Positions 32,361 through 39,608 of a stretch of 39,608 nt of DNA are shown here, one piece after another. The notes below the pieces were generated by a model that was given only the letters and a program-made list of their open reading frames with translations, searched no databases and was not told where the DNA came from. The DNA comes from Ruminiclostridium sufflavum DSM 19573 (GTDB lineage: Bacteria > Bacillota > Clostridia > Acetivibrionales > DSM-1351). Position 1 is the stretch's first letter. Each line of letters starts with the position of its first letter. Made by a program: the position numbers and the translations under genes. The stretch is from positions 71,278-110,885 of the forward strand of contig NZ_QKMR01000016.1 in assembly GCF_003208175.1 (NCBI RefSeq), in the 5' to 3' direction.

Positions 32361-32436
32361 GCTACTGTGGCGCAGTTGGTAGCGCAATTGATTCGTAATC
32401 AATAGGTCAGGGGTTCGAATCCCCTCAGTAGCTCCA
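32361..32436 (+). tRNA. tRNA-Thr (CGT)
   Basis: 76 nt with encoded CCA. Acceptor GCTACTG/CAGTAGC, anticodon loop TTCGTAA in stem ATTGA/TCAAT gives anticodon CGT (Thr ACG), T-loop GGTTCGAATCC. Confidence 0.96.
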
Positions 32437-32648
32437 TGTAACACTTACTCTGTTAATCTGAATTTTTATTTTTTACCTTTATGAGAATAATGATTGACGA
32501 TATGCTGCAAATTTCTATGGCCAATTGCTATAGTCTTGATACTGTCAACTGATAATTTGGTTTTTTGTACTGTTTTCGCATAAGTTCTTATAATTTCGGC
32601 AGTATAAAAAATTCAACTGCTAATAGTGCAGGTAACTTTTGCACCATT

Positions 32649-32671
32649 AAAATGTAAAGTATTTACATTTT
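32649..32671. promoter_or_regulatory. Perfect 23-bp palindrome, candidate operator
   Basis: AAAATGTAAA-GTA-TTTACATTTT lies in the 710-bp gap between tRNA-Thr and gltB. It may be a regulator binding site or small hairpin. The TGTAA...TTACA core resembles GlnR/TnrA sites but its spacing is 2 bp shorter than their consensus. Confidence 0.4.
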
Positions 32672-32781
32672 AGGGTTTTAAATGAAAAAACATTTTGATA
32701 AGCTGTTTTGCTGATAAAGCCTTAATGATTTAAAATCAATTAGTTGTAGATTGCAGGATAAGTTAATAGTATATGCAATGT

Positions 32782-32825
32782 ATTCTACAAACTAAAATTT
32801 CATAACTTATTGTAGAATTTTTTTA
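32782..32825 (+). terminator. Intrinsic terminator in the gene-free region before gltB
   Basis: ATTCTACAA (32782-32790) and TTGTAGAAT (32810-32818) pair, followed by seven T. No gene precedes it other than the tRNA 350 bp upstream, so it may end a small untranslated transcript. 32826-33146 shows only AT-rich sequence with no convincing promoter. Confidence 0.65.
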
Positions 32826-33146
32826 TTCTGTACAAACATGAATCGGGTGACTTTTATCAGACAGCCGGCAGAACTAAAAGTATTGGCTTTGAGTAAGATA
32901 TGGGAACGGATTAGGAGATTAAGAAATATTGTAAATGGGTAAATTACTACCGATTGATTTGGAATAAACATTAATAAAAGTATATATATTTTCAGTCAGC
33001 GGTATTGGCTTTAAAAGCTGGAGATGATTTAGTGTAAGGAGTTTAAAAGAAAGGGCTTTATAGGTTTCTGCTTTTGAATAATTTACATTATATAAAAACT
33101 TACCATTTGAAGAATTGGATTTTAAACTTACCTTAGGGGTGTGATT

Positions 33147-36100
33147 ATGCAAAATTTTAACTTACCAAAAAAACAGGGTCTTTATGATCCGTCGCTGGAG
33201 CATGATGCTTGCGGTATGGGATTCGTAGTCAGTATAAAAGGTCAAAAGTCTCATGACATAGTTGAGGATGCATTGACTGTACTGGAGAACTTAAACCATA
33301 GGGGAGCGAGCGGAGCTGATGAAAACACAGGTGATGGAGCAGGAATAATGGTTCAGATACCTCATGATTTCTTCAAAAGAGAATGTGATGTGCTGGGCTT
33401 TGAGCTGCCTGAGAAAGGGAATTACGGTGTGGGCATGATTTTTGCGCACAGATATTCCGATTTCAGAAAAACACAAATAGAGGCCTTTGAAAGAATTGTC
33501 CAAGAGGAAGGACAGACAATTTTAGGCTGGAGAGAGGTACCAATCGATAAGAGCACAATCGGCGAAAGTGCAAAAGCAGTAATGCCAAGGTTTATTCAGG
33601 TATTTATCAAGAAGAGCCCGGATATAACTGATGAAAGGTCATTTGAAAGAAAACTTTATATAATAAGAAAAAGAGCAGAAAAGCTTATTGTTCCAATGTG
33701 TGAAGATAAGGGCGGAATTTTCTATATTGCAAGTCTTTCCTCCAAAACCATCGTTTATAAGGGAATGCTTACAGCCGAACAGCTCAGGAATTTCTATCTG
33801 GATCTCTCGGATCTTGATTTCACCTCGGCACTGGCTATGGTACATTCAAGATTCAGTACCAATACCTTTCCAAGCTGGGAAAGAGCACATCCAAACAGAT
33901 ATATTGTTCATAATGGCGAAATAAACACTATCAGAGGTAATGTAAACTGGATGAAGGCCAGACAGAAATGTATTGATTCAAATTTGTTTGATGATATTTC
34001 AAAGATTTATCCGATAATAGATGAATCGGGAAGTGACTCATCCATGTTTGACAACTGTCTTGAATTTATACATCTTACAGGCAGATCGCTTCCTCATGCG
34101 GTAATGATGATGATTCCTGAGCCGTGGGAAAAGAACAAGCTGATGTCTGATAAAAAGAGAGAATTTTACAGATTCCAGAATTTTTTGATGGAGCCATGGG
34201 ATGGCCCTGCCGCCATGGCTTTTACCGACGGAGATGTCATCGGCGGTGTTCTTGACAGAAATGGTCTTCGTCCGTCAAGATATTATGTAACAAAGGATGA
34301 CAAGGTTATTCTGGCTTCTGAAGTCGGAGTAGTTGATATAAAGCCTGAAAATGTAGAATATAAAGGCAGGCTGGAGCCCGGCAAGATGCTTCTTATAGAT
34401 ACCAAGGCGAAGCGAATTATATCGGATGAGGAAATAAAGCATGATGTTTCAAGTATGTATCCATATCAGGAATGGAACGAAAAGCATATTTTTAACCTCA
34501 GTGATATAGACACTCAGGCAGATGCACATGAGGAACCGGGTGCAAATATACTGCAGCAGCAAAAAGCCTTTGGATATACTTATGAAGATATTATGAAAAT
34601 AATTCAGCCTATGGCTGCACAAGGCATTGATCCTGTAGGTGCTATGGGTATGGATACTCCTTTGGCAGTATTGTCGGAAAAGCCTCAGATGCTGTATCTG
34701 TATTTTAAACAGCTGTTTGCACAGGTTACAAATCCTCCTATCGACGGAATCAGAGAGGAAATAGTAACTTCGAGCAGCATTATGCTGGGAACTGCAGGAA
34801 ACCTGCTTGAACCGGACAGGGATAAAACCGCAAGTATTTTCCTTGAGCATCCGATACTGACAAACGGTCAGCTTGCAGAAATCAAAAAGTTAAACAATGA
34901 ATATTTCAAGACAGCCACTATATCTATTTTATATGAGGCGGCAAGCGGTGCAAGAGGTATGGAAAAGGCCTTGTCAAGAATCTTCAAGGAAGCGGCCAGA
35001 GCCATTAACGGGGGAGCAAATATCATTGTATTATCAGATAGGGGAGTAGATGAGGAATTTGCTGCTGTTCCGGCTCTTTTAGCTTCTTCGGGACTTCACC
35101 ATCAGCTTATAAGAAAAGAAATCAGAACAAATGTTGGAATAGTGCTGGAATCAGGAGAGCCAAGAGAGGTACACCATTTTTGTGTACTTTTAGGCTACGG
35201 GGTAACAGCGGTAAATCCATACATGGCATATGAAACAATAAAGGAGCTTTCCGGTAAGGGATTACTCGGAGATGCATCATATAAAGACGGAATAAAGAAT
35301 TATATTAAGGGCTCGGTTAAAGGTATACTCAAGGTATTAACGAAAATGGGCATATCAACAATAAGAAGCTATCATGGAGCTCAGATATTTGAGGCAGTAG
35401 GTCTTAAAAGAGATGTAATTGACAGGTATTTTACTTTGACTCCGTCAAGGCTTGAGGGTATAGGAATCGAAGAAATAGCTGAAGAAAATCAAATGAGGCA
35501 TGAAAGTGCCTACAATAAAAACTCACCCTACACTGATACCCTTGAGGTGGGAGGTACATTCCAGTGCAAGGATGACGGGGAGCAGCATATATATAATCCA
35601 GAAACCATATATCTGCTTCAAAAGGCATGCAGAGAAGGCGATTACAAGCTGTTTAAGACTTTCTCCAATAAAATAAACGATGAAGAAATCATTACCTTAA
35701 GAAATTTACTTGAGTTCAACTATAATTTCTGTGATGCTATACCTATAGAAGACGTTGAACCGGTTGAATCCATTGTAAAAAGATTTAAGACAGGAGCTAT
35801 GTCTTACGGCTCTATCAGTAAGGAAGCACATGAGTGCCTTGCTGTTGCCATGAACAGACTGGGAGGAAGAAGCAATACCGGTGAAGGCGGAGAGGATCCG
35901 GAAAGATTCAAGATATGTGAAAACGGTGATTCCAAAAAAAGTGCCATCAAGCAGGTAGCGTCCGGCCGTTTCGGTGTTACAAGCAATTATCTGGCAAATG
36001 CCAGTGAGATACAAATAAAAATGGCTCAGGGAGCAAAGCCTGGAGAAGGAGGACAGCTTCCGGGCAAAAAGGTATATCCGGCAATTGCAAAGGTGAGACA

Positions 36101-37703
36101 TTCTACGCCGGGCGTGGATCTTATTTCGCCGCCTCCTCATCATGATATATATTCCATTGAGGATTTGGCAGAGCTTATACATGATTTGAAAAATGCCAAC
36201 CGTGATGCGAGAATAAATGTCAAGCTGGTTTCTGAAGTAGGTGTCGGAACGATTGCCGCAGGTGTTGCAAAGGGCAAGGCAGATGTTATACTTGTCAGCG
36301 GCTATGACGGAGGAACAGGTGCTTCTCCTCTGACTAGCATTAAGAATGCAGGCCTTCCGTGGGAACTCGGCCTTTCGGAAACACATCAGACTTTGGTTCT
36401 GAACAGGCTCAGAGACAGGGTCGTTCTTGAAACAGACGGAAAGCTCTTAACAGGTAAGGATGTTGTTATAGCCGCAATGCTCGGAGCGGAAGAATTCGGA
36501 TTTGCCACAACTCCCCTCATAGCTCTCGGATGTGTGATGATGAGAGTCTGCAATCTTAATACATGTCCTGTCGGTATAGCCACACAGGATGAAAGCCTGA
36601 GAAAGTGCTTTAAAGGAAAGCCCGAGTATGTTGAGAATTTCATGAGGTTTATTGCCGGTGAGATGCGTGAAATAATGGCAAAGTTAGGCTTCAGAACAAT
36701 AAATGAAATGGTCGGACGTACAGACAGGCTTAAAACAAAAGATAATATTAAGCATTGGAAGGCTTCGCATATTGACATGTCTTCTGTTCTTTATCAGCCG
36801 TATGCCGGTTCTGATGTAGGCAGATATAATAAACAGATGCAGAATCATATGATGGATAAAACTCTGGGTATCAAAAAGATTCTCAGAATGTGTAAGCCTG
36901 CTCTTGAAAATAAAAAACCAATCAGAGCCAAGCTGAAAATTGAAAATGTTGACAGAGTTGTCGGTACGATTGTAGGAAGTGAAATATCAAAAAGATACGG
37001 TGAGGAAGGCCTGCCTGAGGATACAATAAAGCTTACCTTCGTGGGCTCCGCAGGTCAGAGCTTCGGAGCCTTTATACCAAAGGGCATGTCGCTTGAGCTT
37101 GAAGGTGATTCAAATGACTATATCGGAAAGGGCTTGTCCGGCGGAAAGATTATTGTATATCCTCCTAAGGTATCCGCCTTTGTACCCGAAAAGAATATTA
37201 TAGTCGGAAATGTTGCCTTCTATGGTGCAACAGAGGGTGAGGCCTATATCAATGGTATTGCGGGAGAAAGATTCTGTGTCAGAAACAGCGGTATAAAAGC
37301 AGTTGTTGAAGGCGTAGGTGATCATGGGTGTGAATATATGACCGGAGGTAAAGTAGTGATTCTGGGCAAGACAGGAAGAAACTTTGCAGCGGGAATGTCA
37401 GGCGGTATTGCATATATACTTGACTTTGACGATATATATTGCAACAAATCCATGGTATTGCTGGAAAGGCTTGAGGATCAGCACGAAATAGATGAAATAA
37501 GGATAATGCTTGAGAAGCATGTTGAGTATACGGGCAGTCCGCTTGGAAGAAAGGTACTTGCAAATTTTACAGGCTATTTGCAGAGATTTACCAAGGTAAT
37601 ACCTAAGGACTACAAACAAATGCTTGAAAATATTGAAAGGGCTCATAAAGCCGGGCTTGTTGGTGATGAAGCCTTGATGGCGGCATTTGAAGGTGAAATC
37701 TGA
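33147..37703 (+). CDS. gltB: Glutamate synthase, large subunit
   Basis: 1518 aa from ATG 33147, preceded by AGGGGTG; GTG 33141 is less likely. The class II amidotransferase nucleophile is Cys22 in EHDACGMGF, exposed after removal of a 21-residue propeptide. The central and FMN-binding synthase domains follow ([40 protein letters not shown]), the 3Fe-4S ligands in [15 protein letters not shown], and a C-terminal GXGXG beta-helix. With GltD it makes two glutamates from glutamine and 2-oxoglutarate. It is first in the operon with gltD, 35 bp apart. Confidence 0.97.
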   Translation: MQNFNLPKKQGLYDPSLEHDACGMGFVVSIKGQKSHDIVEDALTVLENLNHRGASGADENTGDGAGIMVQIPHDFFKRECDVLGFELPEKGNYGVGMIFAHRYSDFRKTQIEAFERIVQEEGQTILGWREVPIDKSTIGESAKAVMPRFIQVFIKKSPDITDERSFERKLYIIRKRAEKLIVPMCEDKGGIFYIASLSSKTIVYKGMLTAEQLRNFYLDLSDLDFTSALAMVHSRFSTNTFPSWERAHPNRYIVHNGEINTIRGNVNWMKARQKCIDSNLFDDISKIYPIIDESGSDSSMFDNCLEFIHLTGRSLPHAVMMMIPEPWEKNKLMSDKKREFYRFQNFLMEPWDGPAAMAFTDGDVIGGVLDRNGLRPSRYYVTKDDKVILASEVGVVDIKPENVEYKGRLEPGKMLLIDTKAKRIISDEEIKHDVSSMYPYQEWNEKHIFNLSDIDTQADAHEEPGANILQQQKAFGYTYEDIMKIIQPMAAQGIDPVGAMGMDTPLAVLSEKPQMLYLYFKQLFAQVTNPPIDGIREEIVTSSSIMLGTAGNLLEPDRDKTASIFLEHPILTNGQLAEIKKLNNEYFKTATISILYEAASGARGMEKALSRIFKEAARAINGGANIIVLSDRGVDEEFAAVPALLASSGLHHQLIRKEIRTNVGIVLESGEPREVHHFCVLLGYGVTAVNPYMAYETIKELSGKGLLGDASYKDGIKNYIKGSVKGILKVLTKMGISTIRSYHGAQIFEAVGLKRDVIDRYFTLTPSRLEGIGIEEIAEENQMRHESAYNKNSPYTDTLEVGGTFQCKDDGEQHIYNPETIYLLQKACREGDYKLFKTFSNKINDEEIITLRNLLEFNYNFCDAIPIEDVEPVESIVKRFKTGAMSYGSISKEAHECLAVAMNRLGGRSNTGEGGEDPERFKICENGDSKKSAIKQVASGRFGVTSNYLANASEIQIKMAQGAKPGEGGQLPGKKVYPAIAKVRHSTPGVDLISPPPHHDIYSIEDLAELIHDLKNANRDARINVKLVSEVGVGTIAAGVAKGKADVILVSGYDGGTGASPLTSIKNAGLPWELGLSETHQTLVLNRLRDRVVLETDGKLLTGKDVVIAAMLGAEEFGFATTPLIALGCVMMRVCNLNTCPVGIATQDESLRKCFKGKPEYVENFMRFIAGEMREIMAKLGFRTINEMVGRTDRLKTKDNIKHWKASHIDMSSVLYQPYAGSDVGRYNKQMQNHMMDKTLGIKKILRMCKPALENKKPIRAKLKIENVDRVVGTIVGSEISKRYGEEGLPEDTIKLTFVGSAGQSFGAFIPKGMSLELEGDSNDYIGKGLSGGKIIVYPPKVSAFVPEKNIIVGNVAFYGATEGEAYINGIAGERFCVRNSGIKAVVEGVGDHGCEYMTGGKVVILGKTGRNFAAGMSGGIAYILDFDDIYCNKSMVLLERLEDQHEIDEIRIMLEKHVEYTGSPLGRKVLANFTGYLQRFTKVIPKDYKQMLENIERAHKAGLVGDEALMAAFEGEI

Positions 37704-37738
37704 AGTTAAAATGATTATATATTAAGGTGGGAATTACG

Positions 37739-39223
37739 ATGGGAAAAGCTACCGGTTTTTTAGAGTATGAAAGAGTCAATCCGGAGAAACGATCTCCTGA
37801 AAAAAGAATATTGGATTGGAATGAAATACGGCTTCCTCAGGATGAAGAGGCTGTAAGAGTACAGGCAGCCAGATGCATGAACTGCGGAATTCCTTTCTGC
37901 CACGGCGGTGTTTTGCTGAGTGGTATGGCGGCAGGCTGTCCTGTAAAGAACCTTATTCCTGAATGGAATGATCTTGTATATAAGGGACAGTGGAAGGAAG
38001 CCTACAAAAGGCTTATAAGGACAAATCCTTTCCCTGAGTTTACGGGAAGAGTATGTCCTGCACCATGTGAAGGCTCATGTACCGAGGGCTATAATATGGA
38101 GTCGGTTACAATACATGATTTGGAATATGAGATTATAGAGAAGGCTTTTTCAGAAGGCTGGGTTGAAATAAAAAAAGCGGAGAAAACAGGTAAGAAGGTC
38201 GCCGTTGTGGGTTCCGGGCCTTCCGGATTATCTGCCGCATATTTCCTTAATCTTGTAGGTCATGAGGTGACTGTATATGAGAGAAGTGACAGAGCAGGAG
38301 GTCTTCTTGTTTACGGCATACCAAATATGAAGCTTGACAAGGGGATTCTGGAAAGACGCCTTGAGCTGATGAAAGCAGCAGGAATAAAATTTATATTAAA
38401 TACTGAAGTGGGCAAGGATGTTATGGCTCAGGAATTAATTGACAAATACGATGCAGTTGTATTATGCGGGGGAGCAACCAAGGCAAGGGGACTTGAGGTT
38501 GAGGGAAAAGACCTCAAGGGAGTTTACTTTGCGGTGGACTTTTTAAAAGCGAATACAAAGAGCTTGCTTGATTCAAAGCTTGAGGATGGTAATTATATCA
38601 GTGCGAAGGATAAAAATGTTATAATTATCGGCGGCGGAGATACGGGTACAGACTGTGTCGCCACCTCTATAAGACATGGCTGCGGCAGCGTTTACCAGTT
38701 TGAAATAATGCCGGAGCCACCTCATGAAAGAGTTGAAAAAACAAACCCCTGGCCTGAGTGGCCCAAAAAGCTCAAGGTTGACTATGGTCAGGAAGAGGCA
38801 ATCAGCCTGACAGGAAAGGACCCTAGGAATTACCTTATTTCAACGAAGAAAATTGCCGGAAATGATAAGGGTGAGGTAAAGGAAGTCCACACTGTAGAGA
38901 TTACCTGGGGCAAGGATTCAAAAGGAAGGTTTGTCCCTATGGAGGTACCCGGAAGCGAAAAGGTGTGGAAGGCAGATATTGTTCTTTTGGCTATGGGTTT
39001 TTTGGGACCTGAGGATACTATTCCGAATGAACTCAAGCTCGAAAGAGATATGAGAAGTAATATAAAAGCAGAATATGAAGTTTTTGAGACAAATGTAGAA
39101 AAGGTTTTCACAGCCGGTGACATGAGAAGAGGCCAGAGTCTTGTTGTATGGGCTATTCAGGAAGGAAAGCTTGCGGCTGGGGAGGTTGATAAATACCTGA
39201 CGGGTAAAACAGTAATTAAATAA
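37739..39223 (+). CDS. gltD: Glutamate synthase, small subunit
   Basis: 494 aa from ATG 37739 (MGKATGFLEYER, the usual GltD start), with AAGGTGGG upstream. N-terminal [4Fe-4S] ligands are in CMNCGIPFCHGG...GCPVKNLIPEWND and CPAPCEGSC. The FAD-binding VAVVGSGPSGLSAAYFL is near 160 and the NADPH-binding VIIIGGGDTGTDCVAT near 300. It passes electrons from NADPH to the large subunit. Confidence 0.97.
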   Translation: MGKATGFLEYERVNPEKRSPEKRILDWNEIRLPQDEEAVRVQAARCMNCGIPFCHGGVLLSGMAAGCPVKNLIPEWNDLVYKGQWKEAYKRLIRTNPFPEFTGRVCPAPCEGSCTEGYNMESVTIHDLEYEIIEKAFSEGWVEIKKAEKTGKKVAVVGSGPSGLSAAYFLNLVGHEVTVYERSDRAGGLLVYGIPNMKLDKGILERRLELMKAAGIKFILNTEVGKDVMAQELIDKYDAVVLCGGATKARGLEVEGKDLKGVYFAVDFLKANTKSLLDSKLEDGNYISAKDKNVIIIGGGDTGTDCVATSIRHGCGSVYQFEIMPEPPHERVEKTNPWPEWPKKLKVDYGQEEAISLTGKDPRNYLISTKKIAGNDKGEVKEVHTVEITWGKDSKGRFVPMEVPGSEKVWKADIVLLAMGFLGPEDTIPNELKLERDMRSNIKAEYEVFETNVEKVFTAGDMRRGQSLVVWAIQEGKLAAGEVDKYLTGKTVIK

Positions 39224-39239
39224 CAGCATTTGAAAAACA

Positions 39240-39277
39240 AAAGCTCCTTGAACCGGAATGGCTTCGAGGAGCTTTTT
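39240..39277 (+). terminator. Terminator of gltBD
   Basis: AAAGCTCCTTGAA and TTCGAGGAGCTTT pair around a 10-nt loop, with a T-run at 39273-39277. Confidence 0.9.
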
Positions 39278-39387
39278 GTTTATGGGCTTTAGCCTGTTGA
39301 GCATAAGGCAAGTTTCTCGGCAGAGAAATGAGCCATGCGAAACAATAAACCACCCGCTATGCGGGTGCGCGACAGAAGTTATACAAA

Positions 39388-39453
39388 AAAATCACCTTTT
39401 CGTTAAAATAGAGTTGTTCAAGCTACTAAATTAACGAGAGGAAAGGTGATTTT
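39388..39453 (+). promoter_or_regulatory. Shine-Dalgarno-sequestering hairpin of the IS200 transposase
   Basis: AAAATCACCTTT (39388-39399) pairs exactly with AAAGGTGATTTT (39442-39453), and CGTTAA (39401-39406) with TTAACG (39431-39436). The 3' arm contains the GAGAGGAAAGG ribosome site just before ATG 39455, so translation would be blocked when folded, as known for IS200. Confidence 0.75.
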
Positions 39454-39454
39454 A

Positions 39455-39608
39455 ATGGCAAATAAGGAACACAGCTTAGCTCACACAAAATGGATGTGTA
39501 AATATCATATAGTGTTCACTCCAAAGTATAGACGAAAGGCGATATATAATCAATACAAACAGAGTATCAGAGAAATTTTGATACAATTATGTAGCTACAA
39601 AGGAGTAG
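39455..39608 (+). CDS. tnpA: IS200-type Y1 transposase TnpA, 5' part
   Basis: The first 51 codons are in the window. The N-terminus MANKEHSLAHTKWMCKYHIV followed by FTPKYRRKAIY matches the IS200 transposase start with the conserved YHIVFTPKYRRK block. The HUH motif and catalytic Tyr lie beyond the edge. TnpA moves single-stranded DNA with ends folded as hairpins. No tnpB is visible here. Confidence 0.92.
   Translation, partial: MANKEHSLAHTKWMCKYHIVFTPKYRRKAIYNQYKQSIREILIQLCSYKGV

Larger units (their letters stand above)
39313..39608 (+). mobile_element. Left part of an IS200/IS605-family insertion sequence (runs past the window)
   Basis: TTTCTC-GGCA-GAGAAA (39313-39328) and CACCCGC-TAT-GCGGGTG (39351-39367) are small hairpins ahead of the transposase; the second is the likely left-end hairpin recognised by TnpA. 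The exact left tip cannot be fixed because these elements lack terminal inverted repeats. Confidence 0.75.

Noticed and set aside
32649-32671. GlnR/TnrA operator for gltBD
   Set aside because: The consensus has TGTNA and TNACA seven bases apart; here the gap is five, and the site is nearly 500 bp from gltB. Left as an unassigned palindrome.
35706-36386. 226-codon antisense frame inside gltB
   Set aside because: It is opposite conserved synthase-domain coding sequence with no ribosome site or recognisable protein; a codon-bias shadow.

Overview
The window looks like a chromosomal segment of a mesophilic, anaerobic, cellulosome-forming clostridium of the Ruminiclostridium type (C. cellulolyticum / C. 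papyrosolvens relatives). The evidence is low-GC DNA with Bacillota-style ribosome binding sites (frequent TTG/GTG starts), a T-box leader on ileS, rubrerythrin, a glycyl radical enzyme with its activase, a YteA-type DksA protein, DegS/DegU, and a secreted esterase with a type I dockerin whose first repeat has the Ala-Leu pair typical of C. cellulolyticum dockerins. The genus is an inference; no search was run.

Layout. 1-1546: the 3' end of a Cys/Pro repeat peptide gene, a strong hairpin and a radical SAM/SPASM maturase, a probable RiPP locus. 1778-4515: fluoride channel, sirtuin, an AAA ATPase behind a promoter with a LexA-type SOS box, and an acyl-CoA thioesterase. 4888-8449: rubrerythrin with a structured leader, PAP2 phosphatase, cyclase-family hydrolase, two small unknown proteins and a NIF3/CutA-like protein. 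8530-8890: two identical tRNA-Lys(CTT) genes behind a consensus promoter. 9187-12854: degS-degU and a rhomboid protease. 13008-16110: pdxST facing away from a MocR-type regulator (probable PdxR). 16167-21420: a mini kinase-fold protein, T-box and ileS, then aroB. 21563-22895: small membrane protein, YteA-like protein, and a Cys-rich/Ala-Lys-rich small protein. 23313-28763: a catabolic-looking operon (glycyl radical enzyme, SCP2-like protein, activase, PHP metallohydrolase), followed by an iron alcohol dehydrogenase. 30609-31937: dockerin-bearing CE2/GDSL esterase. 32361: tRNA-Thr(CGT). 33147-39223: gltB-gltD. 39351-end: the left part of an IS200-type insertion sequence.

Structure not explained by genes. 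A dispersed intergenic repeat is present in one apparently complete copy (about 30116-30294) with terminal inverted repeats AGTCAATTAC / GTAATTGACT and several internal hairpins. Partial copies of its left half lie at about 9041 and 12927, and right-end fragments at about 1616, 6963 and 30560. Separately, pdxS and the mini-kinase gene share an almost identical stretch of about 35 bp, a short hairpin plus Shine-Dalgarno, immediately before their start codons.

The strongest candidates for undescribed biology are the PCPPxQCx repeat peptide with its radical SAM partner, the glycyl radical enzyme operon of unknown substrate with an SCP2-like protein between enzyme and activase, and the dispersed structured repeat.
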